Shown here: positions 15,327 through 23,987 of the stretch, one piece after another
How positions within the stretch are numbered: position 1 is the first letter of the stretch
How the letters are laid out: every line of letters begins with the position of its first letter
Virus record (IMG/VR): IMGVR_UViG_3300042197_003688
Span: 1-29,953 of that record
Length of the DNA: 29,953 bases
Reading direction: 5' to 3' (one strand)
Source of the DNA: a virus
Notes under the pieces: model-generated
Databases searched by the model: none
The model's input: the letters and a program-made list of their open reading frames with translations, nothing else
Told to the model about the DNA's origin: nothing
Position numbers and translations under genes: made by a program

Positions 15327-16157
15327 TTAAAATCCAGAAAAAATCCTAGAAAATGGCAGGCCCGACTGTATTTCCGGGCCCGTCCATTCGGTATGACATA
15401 ATTTTAAAAACCATTCTTCTCTATCAGGAAGCGTCGGATCTTCTAGATTCTCCCAATGATCTGAAACTGGATGTGCTAAACTGGTTTGATCGCAGATGAT
15501 CGGAGTTCCTTCGACGGCGGCACGCACTGCTGGCCCACTATTGAAATTGATCACACAATGATATGAGTAATCTATATTGAAATCATCGTAGGAGTTTGGT
15601 ATCTTGGTTGGCCGGATCAATTCTGTACCCGGTAAATTTATGTGAAAGGGAGATCGGGGATGAGGCCTAACATCGATCAGCCTATCCGAATACTGCCTTG
15701 CCTTGCTTACCATCGCTGAAACCCATTGCACCATACTAGGCTGACCTTGCCATTGGAGGCTGTGTTCGTGTTGGCAGGCGATTAATATGCGATTTTTTCG
15801 CTTGTCATTGATCGGCTTCAGGACTACTCCTAGTTTTTTAGGTCGATCGGTATCAAGCATACGATCATTGCCAAACTTTCCAAGACCGTGTATATGGTCG
15901 AGGCTCAATCTCCATGTGGAACCACGAAAAAGATTTCCGACTTCGATGATCATCACCGATCTTCCCTGAGACTTGGCTCTCTCAAACACCAATTTATTAG
16001 GTTTCATCCGACCATACCAAAGGACTGACCATATCACATCGACGTCCTGGCCGTCTTCGACCACCGCCATGCCGATATTTTTCAATCCCTGCTCTACAGC
16101 AGCAAAAATCGGTGGACTATTAAGAGCGCCGTGCTCTCTCCATAATTTAAATTTCAT
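15327..16157 (-). CDS. KpsC-like polysaccharide biosynthesis protein 1
   Basis: A 276-residue protein of a family with four members in this island. Its shared core is a strand ending in RPHPRSP (about residues 163-169), an NFNSGPAVRAAVEGTPIICD block and a C-terminal region with W-rich helices. These blocks resemble the second half of GT-B-fold capsule transferases such as KpsC/LpsZ, which move sugars such as Kdo. The N-terminal half is shorter than in full transferases. It is transcribed away from the late promoter at 16165. Its GC content looks somewhat higher than that of the other three. Activity and acceptor are unknown; the class is inferred from motifs. Confidence 0.6.
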   Translation of the reverse strand: MKFKLWREHGALNSPPIFAAVEQGLKNIGMAVVEDGQDVDVIWSVLWYGRMKPNKLVFERAKSQGRSVMIIEVGNLFRGSTWRLSLDHIHGLGKFGNDRMLDTDRPKKLGVVLKPINDKRKNRILIACQHEHSLQWQGQPSMVQWVSAMVSKARQYSDRLIDVRPHPRSPFHINLPGTELIRPTKIPNSYDDFNIDYSYHCVINFNSGPAVRAAVEGTPIICDQTSLAHPVSDHWENLEDPTLPDREEWFLKLCHTEWTGPEIQSGLPFSRIFSGF

Positions 16158-16164
16158 AAGGTTT

Positions 16165-16172
16165 TATAAATA
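16165..16172 (+). promoter_or_regulatory. late promoter motif
   Basis: A perfect TATAAATA, 23 bases before the ATG of the plus-strand gene at 16196. It is flanked by a short inverted repeat (GGTT...AACC). Confidence 0.7.
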
Positions 16173-16195
16173 ACCTAGTATTTAATGATAAAACT

Positions 16196-16591
16196 ATGAG
16201 CAAATTTGCTAAACGGATAAAAAAGTTAAACAAAAAATCTCGAAACATTTTAGTCGCAGGCAGCGCCTGGGGTAATCTGTCGGAATTGATAGATTCGTTC
16301 GGAACTATCTTTCTGATCGATGATAAGAAAAGGATATTGCGTTCAAAGAACATCGTATATCGTGAAAATTTTGATAATATTTCACATCTGTATGATGTCG
16401 ACGTAGTATTGATCGACCTGGATCATGAAAATCACATCACAGAACTTTTACCGCTGTTGAAAAGGTGGAATTCTCTCATAGTCATCGAAGGGCCCGGTCT
16501 GATTTCTCAAGAAAATCAAAAATTCCTTAAATCACATAACTATCAGATTGTAGATGTTCACAAAAATCATTATGTTTGGAAATTAAGATAG
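16196..16591 (+). CDS. small Rossmann-like hypothetical protein
   Basis: A 131-residue alpha/beta protein. After a basic start (KFAKRIKKLNKKSRN) comes a strand-glycine turn (ILVAGSAWGNLSELI), then strands ending in DD (TIFLIDDKKR), VDVVLIDLDHEN and SLIVIEGPGLIS. The order resembles a cut-down class I methyltransferase or nucleotide-binding fold, with AGSAWGN in place of the SAM-binding glycine motif. No catalytic residues can be assigned. It has its own late promoter and precedes the GDP-mannose dehydratase gene, so a role in sugar modification is plausible. Confidence 0.6.
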   Translation: MSKFAKRIKKLNKKSRNILVAGSAWGNLSELIDSFGTIFLIDDKKRILRSKNIVYRENFDNISHLYDVDVVLIDLDHENHITELLPLLKRWNSLIVIEGPGLISQENQKFLKSHNYQIVDVHKNHYVWKLR

Positions 16592-16605
16592 GCCTAACTC
16601 TGTAC

Positions 16606-16613
16606 TATAAATA
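16606..16613 (+). promoter_or_regulatory. late promoter motif for the GDP-mannose dehydratase gene
   Basis: A perfect TATAAATA in the gap between two plus-strand genes. A ribosome site GAGGA (16631-16635) follows just before the ATG at 16640. Confidence 0.78.
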
Positions 16614-16639
16614 AAAAACTAATTTAGCCTGAGGAAAAA

Positions 16640-17653
16640 ATGAAAAAAATTGCATTTGTTACCGGAATGACTGGACAAGACGGTCCGTATCTGGCAAAAC
16701 TGCTGTTGGAAAAAGATTACAAGGTCTACGGCCTGATAAAAAGATATTCTAATCCTAATTTAGACAACATAAGATATCTCGGAATCGAGCATGACATCGA
16801 ATTAATCACTGGTGATATCACCGACGATGGTTGCATGAACCATTTAGTCAAAAGCCTGAAACCTAACGAGTTTTATAATCTCGCTGCTCAGAGTTTCGTA
16901 GGAGCCAGTTGGGATTTAAACAAATTAACCACCGAAGTAAATGCCGTGGGAGTCTTAAATATACTCAACGCTATCAAACAACACAACCCCGACACTAGAT
17001 TTTACCAGGCATCGACGTCTGAAATGTACGGAAACAGCATCGAGATATCCGGCGGGCAACAAGATGAATCTACACCTTTCTGGCCACGTAGTCCGTATGG
17101 TGTTGCTAAACTCTATGCCTATTGGATGACCATAAATTTCCGTGAAAGTTACAGTCTGCATGCATCAAATGGAATATTGTTTAATCACGAATCTCCTATC
17201 CGAGGCAAAGAATTTGTGACTAGAAAGATAACAGACGGCGTGGCAAAGATTAAATGCGGTCTAGCAGACAGTATCACGTTAGGTAATCTAGAAGCCAAGC
17301 GAGATTGGGGATTTGCCGGTGATTTCGTAGAAGCCATGTGGCTGATGTTACAACAAGATGAACCTGGAGACTATGTCGTAGCCACAGGGCAACAATATAC
17401 CATAGGTGATCTATTAGAACGTGCATTTAAATCTGCTGGAATTGATGACTGGCAACAGTATGTTAAAAGTGATCCCAGATTTAAGCGCCCTGCAGAACTT
17501 CATAGTCTTTGCGGAAATCCTGCAAAAGCAGAAAAGACACTTGGATGGCAGCGAAAAACTGATTTCGAAAGCCTCGTTAAGATGATGGTCGAAGCTGATA
17601 TTAAACGTTATAGCAAAGACGCTGGTCTCGATTGGACCTTGCAAACGAGATGA
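16640..17653 (+). CDS. gmd: GDP-mannose 4,6-dehydratase
   Basis: A 337-residue extended short-chain dehydrogenase. The NADP-binding glycine motif is TGMTGQDG (residues 8-15). The catalytic set is T126 with E128 (STSEMYG) and Y153/K157 (YGVAK). LFNHESPIRGKEFVTRKI is the block diagnostic for GMD. The length is slightly below the usual 345-370. It converts GDP-D-mannose to GDP-4-keto-6-deoxymannose, the precursor of fucose, rhamnose, perosamine and other deoxysugars. No dedicated reductase is adjacent; the epimerase-type enzyme at 26063 is a candidate. It has its own late promoter and shares an ATGA overlap with the next glycosyltransferase gene. Confidence 0.95.
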   Translation: MKKIAFVTGMTGQDGPYLAKLLLEKDYKVYGLIKRYSNPNLDNIRYLGIEHDIELITGDITDDGCMNHLVKSLKPNEFYNLAAQSFVGASWDLNKLTTEVNAVGVLNILNAIKQHNPDTRFYQASTSEMYGNSIEISGGQQDESTPFWPRSPYGVAKLYAYWMTINFRESYSLHASNGILFNHESPIRGKEFVTRKITDGVAKIKCGLADSITLGNLEAKRDWGFAGDFVEAMWLMLQQDEPGDYVVATGQQYTIGDLLERAFKSAGIDDWQQYVKSDPRFKRPAELHSLCGNPAKAEKTLGWQRKTDFESLVKMMVEADIKRYSKDAGLDWTLQTR

Positions 17654-18477
17654 TAAAAAAAGCCGTAGTCACGACCTTTCATAAAGAGGGCTATGACAAG
17701 TACGCCAAGAGGATGATACAGACATTCTTAAATACTTGGCCCAGTGACATAACATTATATGCGTATCCTCAAGATCATACCATAGATGAGTCTGCAGAAA
17801 ATCTCGTAGTAAGAGATTTACACGAATCGTGCCCAGATTTAGTGGCTTTTAAAAATCGTTGGAAGGATGATCCCAAGGCCAGGGGTGAGGTAGCGACTGG
17901 TCCGGCCGACCGCAAGGGCAAACAACCAGGAATTGGGTTTAGGTGGGATGCTATTCGATTTAGTCATAAGATCTATTCTGTTTGCCATGCTGCTCGAAAC
18001 ACCGAGGCTGACCTATTGCTGTGGATGGATGCTGATATGATCTGCCATACTTCTATTCCGCATCATTTTATCGATAGAATGTGCCAACCTCATATTGGTC
18101 TAGGATTTTTAGGCAGAGAAAGGAAATTTACCGAATGTGGTCTTTACTCTATGAATCTTCGAGATAAAAATACACAGAAATTTTTATCAGAATTCCAACA
18201 GGCCTATGACAGCGGTCGCCTCTTCCAGTTCAGCGAGTGGAATGATTGTTGGGTGTTTGACGAAGTACGCAAAGAAGTCAAGCAACATCATCCTGAATGG
18301 CAGTGGAACGATTGGTGTCATGGGTTAATCAAAGATGAAGGCCATCCATTGGTTAACAGTGAGTGGGGCGCTTATCTAGATCACTTGAAAGGTAATCGAA
18401 AAAATCACGGTAAAAGTCTAAAAAGTGATTTTATACGACCACGTACCGAAAAATATTGGATCAGTCATCAGAATTAA
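17650..18477 (+). CDS. DxD glycosyltransferase, family member 1
   Basis: A 275-residue protein starting AVVTTFHKEGYDKYAKRMI, with a DAD metal/nucleotide-sugar motif at 127-129 (LWMDADMICH) and a C-terminal GAYLDHLKG...GKS block. Two other genes here (18461-19177 and 24730-25449) share the N-terminal pattern, the DAD motif and the C-terminal block, so they form a family of GT-A-like transferases. The start at 17650 overlaps the dehydratase stop (ATGA); a longer start six codons upstream is less likely. The 3' end overlaps the convergent gene by 17 bases. Donor and acceptor are unknown; coupling to GMD suggests a GDP-deoxysugar donor. Confidence 0.75.
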   Translation: MIKKAVVTTFHKEGYDKYAKRMIQTFLNTWPSDITLYAYPQDHTIDESAENLVVRDLHESCPDLVAFKNRWKDDPKARGEVATGPADRKGKQPGIGFRWDAIRFSHKIYSVCHAARNTEADLLLWMDADMICHTSIPHHFIDRMCQPHIGLGFLGRERKFTECGLYSMNLRDKNTQKFLSEFQQAYDSGRLFQFSEWNDCWVFDEVRKEVKQHHPEWQWNDWCHGLIKDEGHPLVNSEWGAYLDHLKGNRKNHGKSLKSDFIRPRTEKYWISHQN

Positions 18478-19177
18478 ATTCGGCCTTGCTGTGTTTGGCT
18501 TTATAATGCTCCATGTAAGATCCTAAAACTGTGTGTCGCATTGGAGTCTTATAGGGTTTAGTAAAATTTTTGCAAAGATCTAACCCGTCTGCCTCTGTTT
18601 GTTCAAAGACATATCCATAAACATCGTTGTCAAAAAATCTTCTTAACATTTGATAGTCCTGTTCAACATAGTGGCGTCTATATTCTTTTTTAAACTGGTC
18701 AAATAATTTATGTTTTGTATTAATCGCAAAAAACCCAGTTTCGGGAACGAACCATCTTCCCGGTGAACCATCTTTGGCTGTCTGATAAGTGACTCCCATG
18801 TGGGTACTTAACACATTTTTTGGTAATAAGGATTCTATAAACGCTCTGTCTATAAAATTTGTGTGTAAAACATCTGCATCGAGCCAAATGATGCGATCGG
18901 CATCAGAATTGTACATTGCATGTATGAAACTCCATGCCTTTTTAGCGAATTTCTTTACTTGTTTCTTAGAGATTTTTTGGAATTCAAAATATTCTTTTTC
19001 AAACTCTTCGAATGATATCTGTTTTATCCTATGAGCATCCGATAATCTAAATCCTTCGACATAACAGGTCAGTGTCATATCTTTGGGCCAATATTTCAAC
19101 CAAGATTCGGTAGCATCTTTGCCTATAAGATCATAATAGGGTTGATTAAAACTAGTAATAATTTCTATGTTAAGCAT
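18461..19177 (-). CDS. DxD glycosyltransferase, family member 2
   Basis: A 238-residue paralogue of the gene at 17650: IEIITSFNQPYYDLIGKDATESW at the start, a DAD motif near residues 100-102 (IIWLDADVLH), a conserved aromatic block (GFFAINTKHKLF) and GSYMEHYKAKHSK at the end. It is the last gene of the seven-gene minus-strand glycan operon, overlapping the KpsC-like gene by eight bases. Its 3' end runs into the convergent plus-strand gene with no terminator between. Expected to be a cytosolic sugar transferase; specificity unknown. Confidence 0.72.
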   Translation of the reverse strand: MLNIEIITSFNQPYYDLIGKDATESWLKYWPKDMTLTCYVEGFRLSDAHRIKQISFEEFEKEYFEFQKISKKQVKKFAKKAWSFIHAMYNSDADRIIWLDADVLHTNFIDRAFIESLLPKNVLSTHMGVTYQTAKDGSPGRWFVPETGFFAINTKHKLFDQFKKEYRRHYVEQDYQMLRRFFDNDVYGYVFEQTEADGLDLCKNFTKPYKTPMRHTVLGSYMEHYKAKHSKAEFNSDD

Positions 19178-20105
19178 AATTCCTCATATGACTCCAACAT
19201 TCTCCGTTGGCGATTTCGTCCAAATTCCAATGGGACATCGCCAATCGTTCTACCCATCGCTGACGGTAAAATAATTCTGGATTTTCTATTTTAGAAAGAT
19301 CCGTGTTTGCGATTTCTCGGCACTGACTTCGTTCGGGGTCAGTAACAAATATCGGACAACCTTCAATGGCGGCACCTACTGCAGGACTAGAATTATGATT
19401 GACAACTGCCCAGCATTTATGAAGATCATCTAATAATCTAACATTCGGTTTAGATAATCTTACATTTTTAAGAATACCTATTTTATTCATAAGATTTTTT
19501 GGATTGAGATAAGATGCCGAGCCTTTATCTCCGGGATGTGCTCTAATTACGATCTCTCTATCAGTATACTTTCGTAATTCTCTGACGGTGGCAGCAGTCC
19601 AATCTACAACGTCATATCCTCCCATGCTCCAGCCACCATTCCGTTGTAAACATAGAAGTATATGGTGCCCATTTTTCCTATAATCTTTAAGACTTAGTCC
19701 CATATCTTTAGAAATTTTTTCCCATCTATTAGGATCGGGGTTATTGTCGCAGTATATTCCAGTATTAGGAAAAACGCCATCAAAACTATATCTTAGATAA
19801 TATTTGGGATTATCTGGAGTATTATAAAGAAATAGATTACTATCCGCAATGACCGTATGTTTTTTCATCGCTGCTTGCCGATCTAACACCTGCTTTCTTA
19901 ATATTAGATGAGGTGTGTTTTTAGAATCTTCATGAACGTATCCTAAAATCATAGCGACATCAGCGTCGACAATGTTCATATCGGTATGAAGCACTAAATG
20001 ATCTTTGCAGGCTATCACACCTTGCGAAAATTTATGAAGTACTTCTGCTTTTCGAGTATCTTGCCCCTTTTTAGGAAGACATGAAAGATATGTGACAAAT
20101 TTCAT
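19170..20105 (-). CDS. KpsC-like polysaccharide biosynthesis protein 2
   Basis: A 311-residue member of the four-gene family. The shared blocks are VIRAHPGDKGSA, VNHNSSPAVGAAIEGCPIFVTD, IENPELF and a C-terminal LAMSHWNLDEIANGECWSHM. The first part includes a strand pattern with DVAMILGYVHED and a GGWSMGGYDVVDW segment, as in GT-B folds. It shares ATGA with the gene before it, so translation is probably coupled. Related to capsule transferases of the KpsC/LpsZ type by its C-terminal half; sugar and acceptor not known. Confidence 0.62.
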   Translation of the reverse strand: MKFVTYLSCLPKKGQDTRKAEVLHKFSQGVIACKDHLVLHTDMNIVDADVAMILGYVHEDSKNTPHLILRKQVLDRQAAMKKHTVIADSNLFLYNTPDNPKYYLRYSFDGVFPNTGIYCDNNPDPNRWEKISKDMGLSLKDYRKNGHHILLCLQRNGGWSMGGYDVVDWTAATVRELRKYTDREIVIRAHPGDKGSASYLNPKNLMNKIGILKNVRLSKPNVRLLDDLHKCWAVVNHNSSPAVGAAIEGCPIFVTDPERSQCREIANTDLSKIENPELFYRQRWVERLAMSHWNLDEIANGECWSHMRNYA

Positions 20106-21085
20106 TTTTTCTTCTTTTTATTGTCTTCGGGGAGATCACGTTCATGCTGTATATTTTCGATTATAGGACAAAGATGTGCCCAAGCTATTCCTTCTTTCAT
20201 TTCGTCAACACTCCATTGGGAATAGGCTAATTTTAACAACCATCTTTTGATTTCAACATCGGCGGGCATATATAAAGAATTTATTTCCTCTGGATAATGC
20301 GAACTGATATCAAAGGCGAAATTTCCCGGGTCTGTGGCGATAGTCGGTATACCGAACAATATAGAATCTATAGCAGAACCGCTGCTATAGGTTATCGAAC
20401 AATAGGCATTTTCCAAAGTTTTTTGCAGAGTGACTTCTTTTGGATCTACGAAATCAATATTTTCGATTTTCTTCTTATGTAAATCAAAGAAAAAGTCATA
20501 GAATTCTTCTCCGGTACGGAGAGGTGCTAATGGATGCGGTCTAACTATGATCTTTCGATCTGTGTGTAATCTTAAGTTTTCTATAATATGTTTGGCCCAA
20601 TTATATACATTGGCTCCGCGCAAAGATGCATCGGCCGGTAATTGTAGCAGAACCACGATATGTCCCGATTCTTTAAAATCCCAGCCTCCCCAACTGACCC
20701 CAAGTTTTTGTAGCCTAGATTCGTCATAATTTTTTGTAAGATCAACAAATGTCGCTTGATTATTCAAAAATCCATTAACACCAATTCTATAGTAAATATT
20801 TTCTTCGTGTACTTGCCTATTCAATAACGGTGTTTCAATGCAGATAAAAGCCTTGGAATTAAATGCGATACTAGATCTTACCAAGTGGTGACCTTTTTCT
20901 CTGGCTTTCCAAGATCCCATCATTAATGCGACATCGCAAGGTACATACGCTTCGTTTAGATCGTAATCAATCTCATATTCTAATCCTTGTTCTCGAGAGT
21001 ATCGATCGATACCTTCGGTAAATTTCATTAATATCTGCTGTTCTCCGAAATCTCTAGCAGTCTGTATAAACGATCTAATTTTCAT
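20102..21085 (-). CDS. KpsC-like polysaccharide biosynthesis protein 3
   Basis: A 327-residue relative of its two neighbours: DVALMMGSWKARE, SWGGWDFKESGHIVVLLQLP, IIVRPHPLAPL, ITYSSGSAIDSILFGIPTIATD, and the C-terminal LAYSQWSVDEMKEGIAWAHL. The tail is strongly basic (KKKKK). Compared with the others, the NS motif before the small-residue helix reads SS. It overlaps the previous gene by eleven bases and shares ATGA with the next. Probably a sugar transferase or polysaccharide-handling protein; the duplication of this family may mean each copy adds a different residue. Confidence 0.62.
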   Translation of the reverse strand: MKIRSFIQTARDFGEQQILMKFTEGIDRYSREQGLEYEIDYDLNEAYVPCDVALMMGSWKAREKGHHLVRSSIAFNSKAFICIETPLLNRQVHEENIYYRIGVNGFLNNQATFVDLTKNYDESRLQKLGVSWGGWDFKESGHIVVLLQLPADASLRGANVYNWAKHIIENLRLHTDRKIIVRPHPLAPLRTGEEFYDFFFDLHKKKIENIDFVDPKEVTLQKTLENAYCSITYSSGSAIDSILFGIPTIATDPGNFAFDISSHYPEEINSLYMPADVEIKRWLLKLAYSQWSVDEMKEGIAWAHLCPIIENIQHERDLPEDNKKKKK

Positions 21086-21881
21086 TTAGTATTCTCCAAG
21101 CGGTGCCATCTTTTAATTCATTGATATGAAATTGACCATAGGCGAGATGGCAGGCCCATGCATATAATTTTTCTTTATCGGGAAAATAGGGATTTTCTAT
21201 CTGGCTTAGATCTTGAGAAGTGACTGGTTTAGCGGCATGTGTGGGGGAAAGAGTGAATGCAGGGTATCCATACATCACGGCTTCGGTGGCTGCATTGCTG
21301 TTGAAGGTTACAAGACAATGAGTATCATCATCCAAGACCTCCTTCAGAGAATTATTGTGCATCCGTTCTACTCTGCTTTTTACTCGTTCTCTAATTACTA
21401 TAGGTCTATGGGTATATCGCTTGATAGTATCGATGGTTTCTTGCAACCAATCTTCCAATTCTAGACCGTAAAATGTCATAGGTTTTTCGTCTGGCTTAGC
21501 AATAACGATCTTCTTACCTCCTCGCTTCCGAGGATAAAGTGGTATGGCCAATCGTTTGAATCTATCATCAGGGCGAGGTATTATTTCAGCATCATGTTGT
21601 AGATCATTTTTAACGATTCTGTGATAATATTTCCACCCCATAGGATTGATAGCACTGCGTTGATTTCCCATATAGCCAGTATCCATAAAATAAAAATCTC
21701 TGTTATACAACCAACATTTTTTCATTATTTTATGTTTTAGTATTCCCCGGAGGACTATAGGATCTTCCGAATCATTATATTCAAAGTCGTCGGTGTTAAT
21801 TACCCGGCCGCCGCTGCCTATAGCGAACATATTAATGTACTCGTCCTTGCCATCCTTGCTTAAGAAAATCCAATTGTTCAT
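21075..21881 (-). CDS. KpsC-like polysaccharide biosynthesis protein 4
   Basis: A 268-residue family member, more divergent: IVIRERVKSRV replaces the RPHP block, followed by LVTFNSNAATEAVMYGYPAFTL and the shared C-terminal YAWACHLAYGQFHINELKDGTAW. The loss of the RPHP motif may alter activity. The start at 21881 overlaps the stop of the methyltransferase gene (ATGA); an ATG seven codons upstream lies inside that gene. It begins the run of three consecutive paralogues in this operon. Confidence 0.6.
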   Translation of the reverse strand: MNNWIFLSKDGKDEYINMFAIGSGGRVINTDDFEYNDSEDPIVLRGILKHKIMKKCWLYNRDFYFMDTGYMGNQRSAINPMGWKYYHRIVKNDLQHDAEIIPRPDDRFKRLAIPLYPRKRGGKKIVIAKPDEKPMTFYGLELEDWLQETIDTIKRYTHRPIVIRERVKSRVERMHNNSLKEVLDDDTHCLVTFNSNAATEAVMYGYPAFTLSPTHAAKPVTSQDLSQIENPYFPDKEKLYAWACHLAYGQFHINELKDGTAWRILNEN

Positions 21882-22543
21882 TCTAGGATCCTTATCGAAC
21901 ATTGTTGATATCTGTTTCTGTAGATGACTTCAAATTTCCTATCATATTTTTCAACCCATTCTTTTAATGCTCGATATTCTCCTTGTTCCCATAGATCGTA
22001 TTTCTCAATACCAGACCAAGGATAAAACTCGTCAAATATTATTACAGTTCCCTCAACGATATAAGAGTTTAAAAGATTAAAAATAGTTTTGGTGCTAGAA
22101 TATAAATCACAATCAATATGAAGTATTGATATCTGTTTTATTGGATTTTCATCAAGCCATTTAGGTACACTTTGATCGAAAAAGCCTTTTACTAATTTTA
22201 CATTGTTAGGAACCTGGGGAAGTTCATCGAGTGCAAAGTATCCGGCAGGTCTTGTTGATACTTGATCGCTGGCATTAAGAAACCAATCTTCAGGTAGGCC
22301 TTCAAAACTGTCGAACCCCCATAAAATTTTGTTAGGAAAACCTCCCGCGAGATGGGTAATAGTTTTTCCCTGGTACACACCAAATTCTAGTATTTCACCT
22401 TCTATCATTGGCAATTTACAAATCGATTGTAAATGCTTTTTTCGTTCAATGCCAGTGCTTTTAAAATCCTTAGTAGGAATAGGAGCTGTGTGAAACGGTT
22501 CTATAGAGAAATTATTTTTTGTTATTAAATCTGGTAGACTCAT
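21878..22543 (-). CDS. TylF/MycF-family sugar O-methyltransferase
   Basis: A 221-residue class I methyltransferase. The SAM-binding motif is LEFGVYQGKT (about residues 52-61), followed by WGFDSFEGLPEDW and LHIDCDLYSSTK (141-152) with D144 and D146. IIFDEFYPW adds D171 and E172, the metal-binding set of the TylF family. TylF and MycF methylate sugar hydroxyls on macrolides, and relatives methylate O-antigen sugars. Here it should methylate a sugar of the glycan built by its operon partners. It follows the glycosyltransferase gene directly with no gap. Confidence 0.85.
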   Translation of the reverse strand: MSLPDLITKNNFSIEPFHTAPIPTKDFKSTGIERKKHLQSICKLPMIEGEILEFGVYQGKTITHLAGGFPNKILWGFDSFEGLPEDWFLNASDQVSTRPAGYFALDELPQVPNNVKLVKGFFDQSVPKWLDENPIKQISILHIDCDLYSSTKTIFNLLNSYIVEGTVIIFDEFYPWSGIEKYDLWEQGEYRALKEWVEKYDRKFEVIYRNRYQQCSIRILE

Positions 22544-23215
22544 TTAATTTAACATATCCTTCAAATAGGTTTTCCATACCTGGTGATACTCGCAATGGCG
22601 ATAATCTTTAAACCACGGACCACCCTCAGTATAATGTAGGGCCTTAGGAAAACCGTCTGTCGGTTCTTGATACCAATTAACTAACCAATTCCATTCGTGT
22701 GTGATTGAACCGATTTCTTCATCTTTTAACCACTGGAATCGATGTAGATACTGACCTGTTTCTTCGTTAACTGTTTTTAGATCGAGTTTCTGATTCGATA
22801 TATGGCCACAATTCCATAAAATTAATGAACTCCAATTTTTTCGAGGATAAGGCAATTGTCGGCAGCCATCCATCTTCACCCCTTCCTTGGGAGTATAATC
22901 ATGCTTGACTACCATAGCAGCGTAACGGTCATCGGCGAGATCAAATAACTCAGAAATATCCGTGGTCCACAGAAAATCACAATCGCAAAATATTGCCCAT
23001 CCTGTGTAATCTGAAAGGTAAGGAACGAGAAATCTAGTAAATGTAAATTCAGTCGAACCGAGATTATCAACAGAGCGTTGATATATTCCAGAATCTCTCA
23101 GATCTTTTTGTTTGAGAGGAATAACTTCTGCGTTTGGTTGGTGTTTTAAGATACTGTATTCGCAGACCTGATAAGTAATATCTTCTCTAGTATCGTATCC
23201 TACAAATACTTTCAT
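22544..23215 (-). CDS. glycosyltransferase (GT8-like)
   Basis: A 223-residue protein beginning MKVFVGYDTRE, with SILKHQPNAEVIPL, STEFTFTRFLVPYL and a DCD motif in AIFCDCDFLW, then a C-terminal ALHYTEGGPWFKDY. The layout is that of GT-A enzymes of the GT8 type, in which DxD binds metal and sugar nucleotide and the HxxGxxKPW-like C-terminus closes over it. The start at 23215 forms an ATGA overlap with the fusion enzyme gene. A longer reading from 23308 adds 31 residues that have no matching pattern and lie in that gene, so it was rejected. A GGAGG lies about 13 bases upstream. Confidence 0.8.
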   Translation of the reverse strand: MKVFVGYDTREDITYQVCEYSILKHQPNAEVIPLKQKDLRDSGIYQRSVDNLGSTEFTFTRFLVPYLSDYTGWAIFCDCDFLWTTDISELFDLADDRYAAMVVKHDYTPKEGVKMDGCRQLPYPRKNWSSLILWNCGHISNQKLDLKTVNEETGQYLHRFQWLKDEEIGSITHEWNWLVNWYQEPTDGFPKALHYTEGGPWFKDYRHCEYHQVWKTYLKDMLN

Positions 23216-23982
23216 CGTCTTTCTATATCCTCCTCGACACACCGTTCGCCGTATTGAATTTCGATCATCTTCAACGGCGCTGTTCCCTCGTTGGCTAATT
23301 GATGCCATTCAGTTCGCTCGATATGTACATGATCAAACTTATTGTAAACTCCTAATAATTCCGCATCAGTTTTTCTATTTAAAGTGTATACCGTAGCCAC
23401 GCCTTCTGCGACAAACCAATGTTCTGCCCGATCTTTGTGTCTTTGCATACTTAAATGTTTTCCTGGTTCCACGATTAATTCTTTTAATTTGACTTGAGCA
23501 TTGTTTTCGTGTAGCACACGATAATATCCCCATTGCCGTTCGGTCTTAGGTGCCTTCCATTCTTGTAATATCCAAGAACTAGAATTCATTTTATGTTCGC
23601 CACCAGTTCCAAACTCAAATTCTAAATTGGATATTTCGCCTAACATTTCCATTTCTGGAATATTTGCGTTTGTTCGATCACCGCCGTTAGCGAAAATTAT
23701 TTTGTCATCGGGATAGATTTGTCTGACTTTTCTGATAGCATCTTTTGCACTGCCGTCGGTATCATCAAAATTGATCACTCGATCGACACTTTTCATAGAA
23801 GAAATAACAGAAGCACGCTCTTCCCAAGGCATAAATTCTCGACCCTTCTTTCGTCGTAGCCATTCATCGGAATTGGCACCGACTACTAAAATGTCTCCTA
23901 ATTTTTTTGCTTCTCGAATATATGCGACATGTCCAGAATGTAGAGGATCGAAGCCTCCGGTAACAATTATAATCTTTTTCAT
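23212..23982 (-). CDS. fused sugar-phosphate nucleotidyltransferase and type II phosphomannose isomerase cupin
   Basis: A 256-residue two-domain enzyme. Residues 1-130 are a cytidylyltransferase-like domain with GGFDPLHSGH (9-18), as in glycerol-3-phosphate cytidylyltransferase and the heptose-1-phosphate adenylyltransferase half of HldE. Residues 150-256 form a cupin like the C-terminal domain of ManC-type enzymes: LSMQRHKDRAEHW (178-190) and an ending IEIQYGERCVEEDIER, close to the usual IEVQxGxYLGEDDIxR. Type II PMI domains interconvert fructose-6- and mannose-6-phosphate and are normally fused to a GDP-mannose pyrophosphorylase, not to this domain. The protein may make an activated heptose or alditol and mannose-6-phosphate. 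It heads the seven-gene operon, with a late promoter five bases before its ATG. Confidence 0.85.
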   Translation of the reverse strand: MKKIIIVTGGFDPLHSGHVAYIREAKKLGDILVVGANSDEWLRRKKGREFMPWEERASVISSMKSVDRVINFDDTDGSAKDAIRKVRQIYPDDKIIFANGGDRTNANIPEMEMLGEISNLEFEFGTGGEHKMNSSSWILQEWKAPKTERQWGYYRVLHENNAQVKLKELIVEPGKHLSMQRHKDRAEHWFVAEGVATVYTLNRKTDAELLGVYNKFDHVHIERTEWHQLANEGTAPLKMIEIQYGERCVEEDIERR

Positions 23983-23987
23983 ATGAA

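Noticed and set aside
18461-18477. Convergent gene overlap as a sign of misassembly
   Set aside because: Both reading frames are intact with proper family C-termini, and similar small convergent overlaps occur at 8863-8866 and 26063-26075.
23216-23308. N-terminal extension of the GT8-like transferase
   Set aside because: The extra residues lie wholly within the fusion enzyme gene and lack family pattern; the ATGA start at 23215 fits better.
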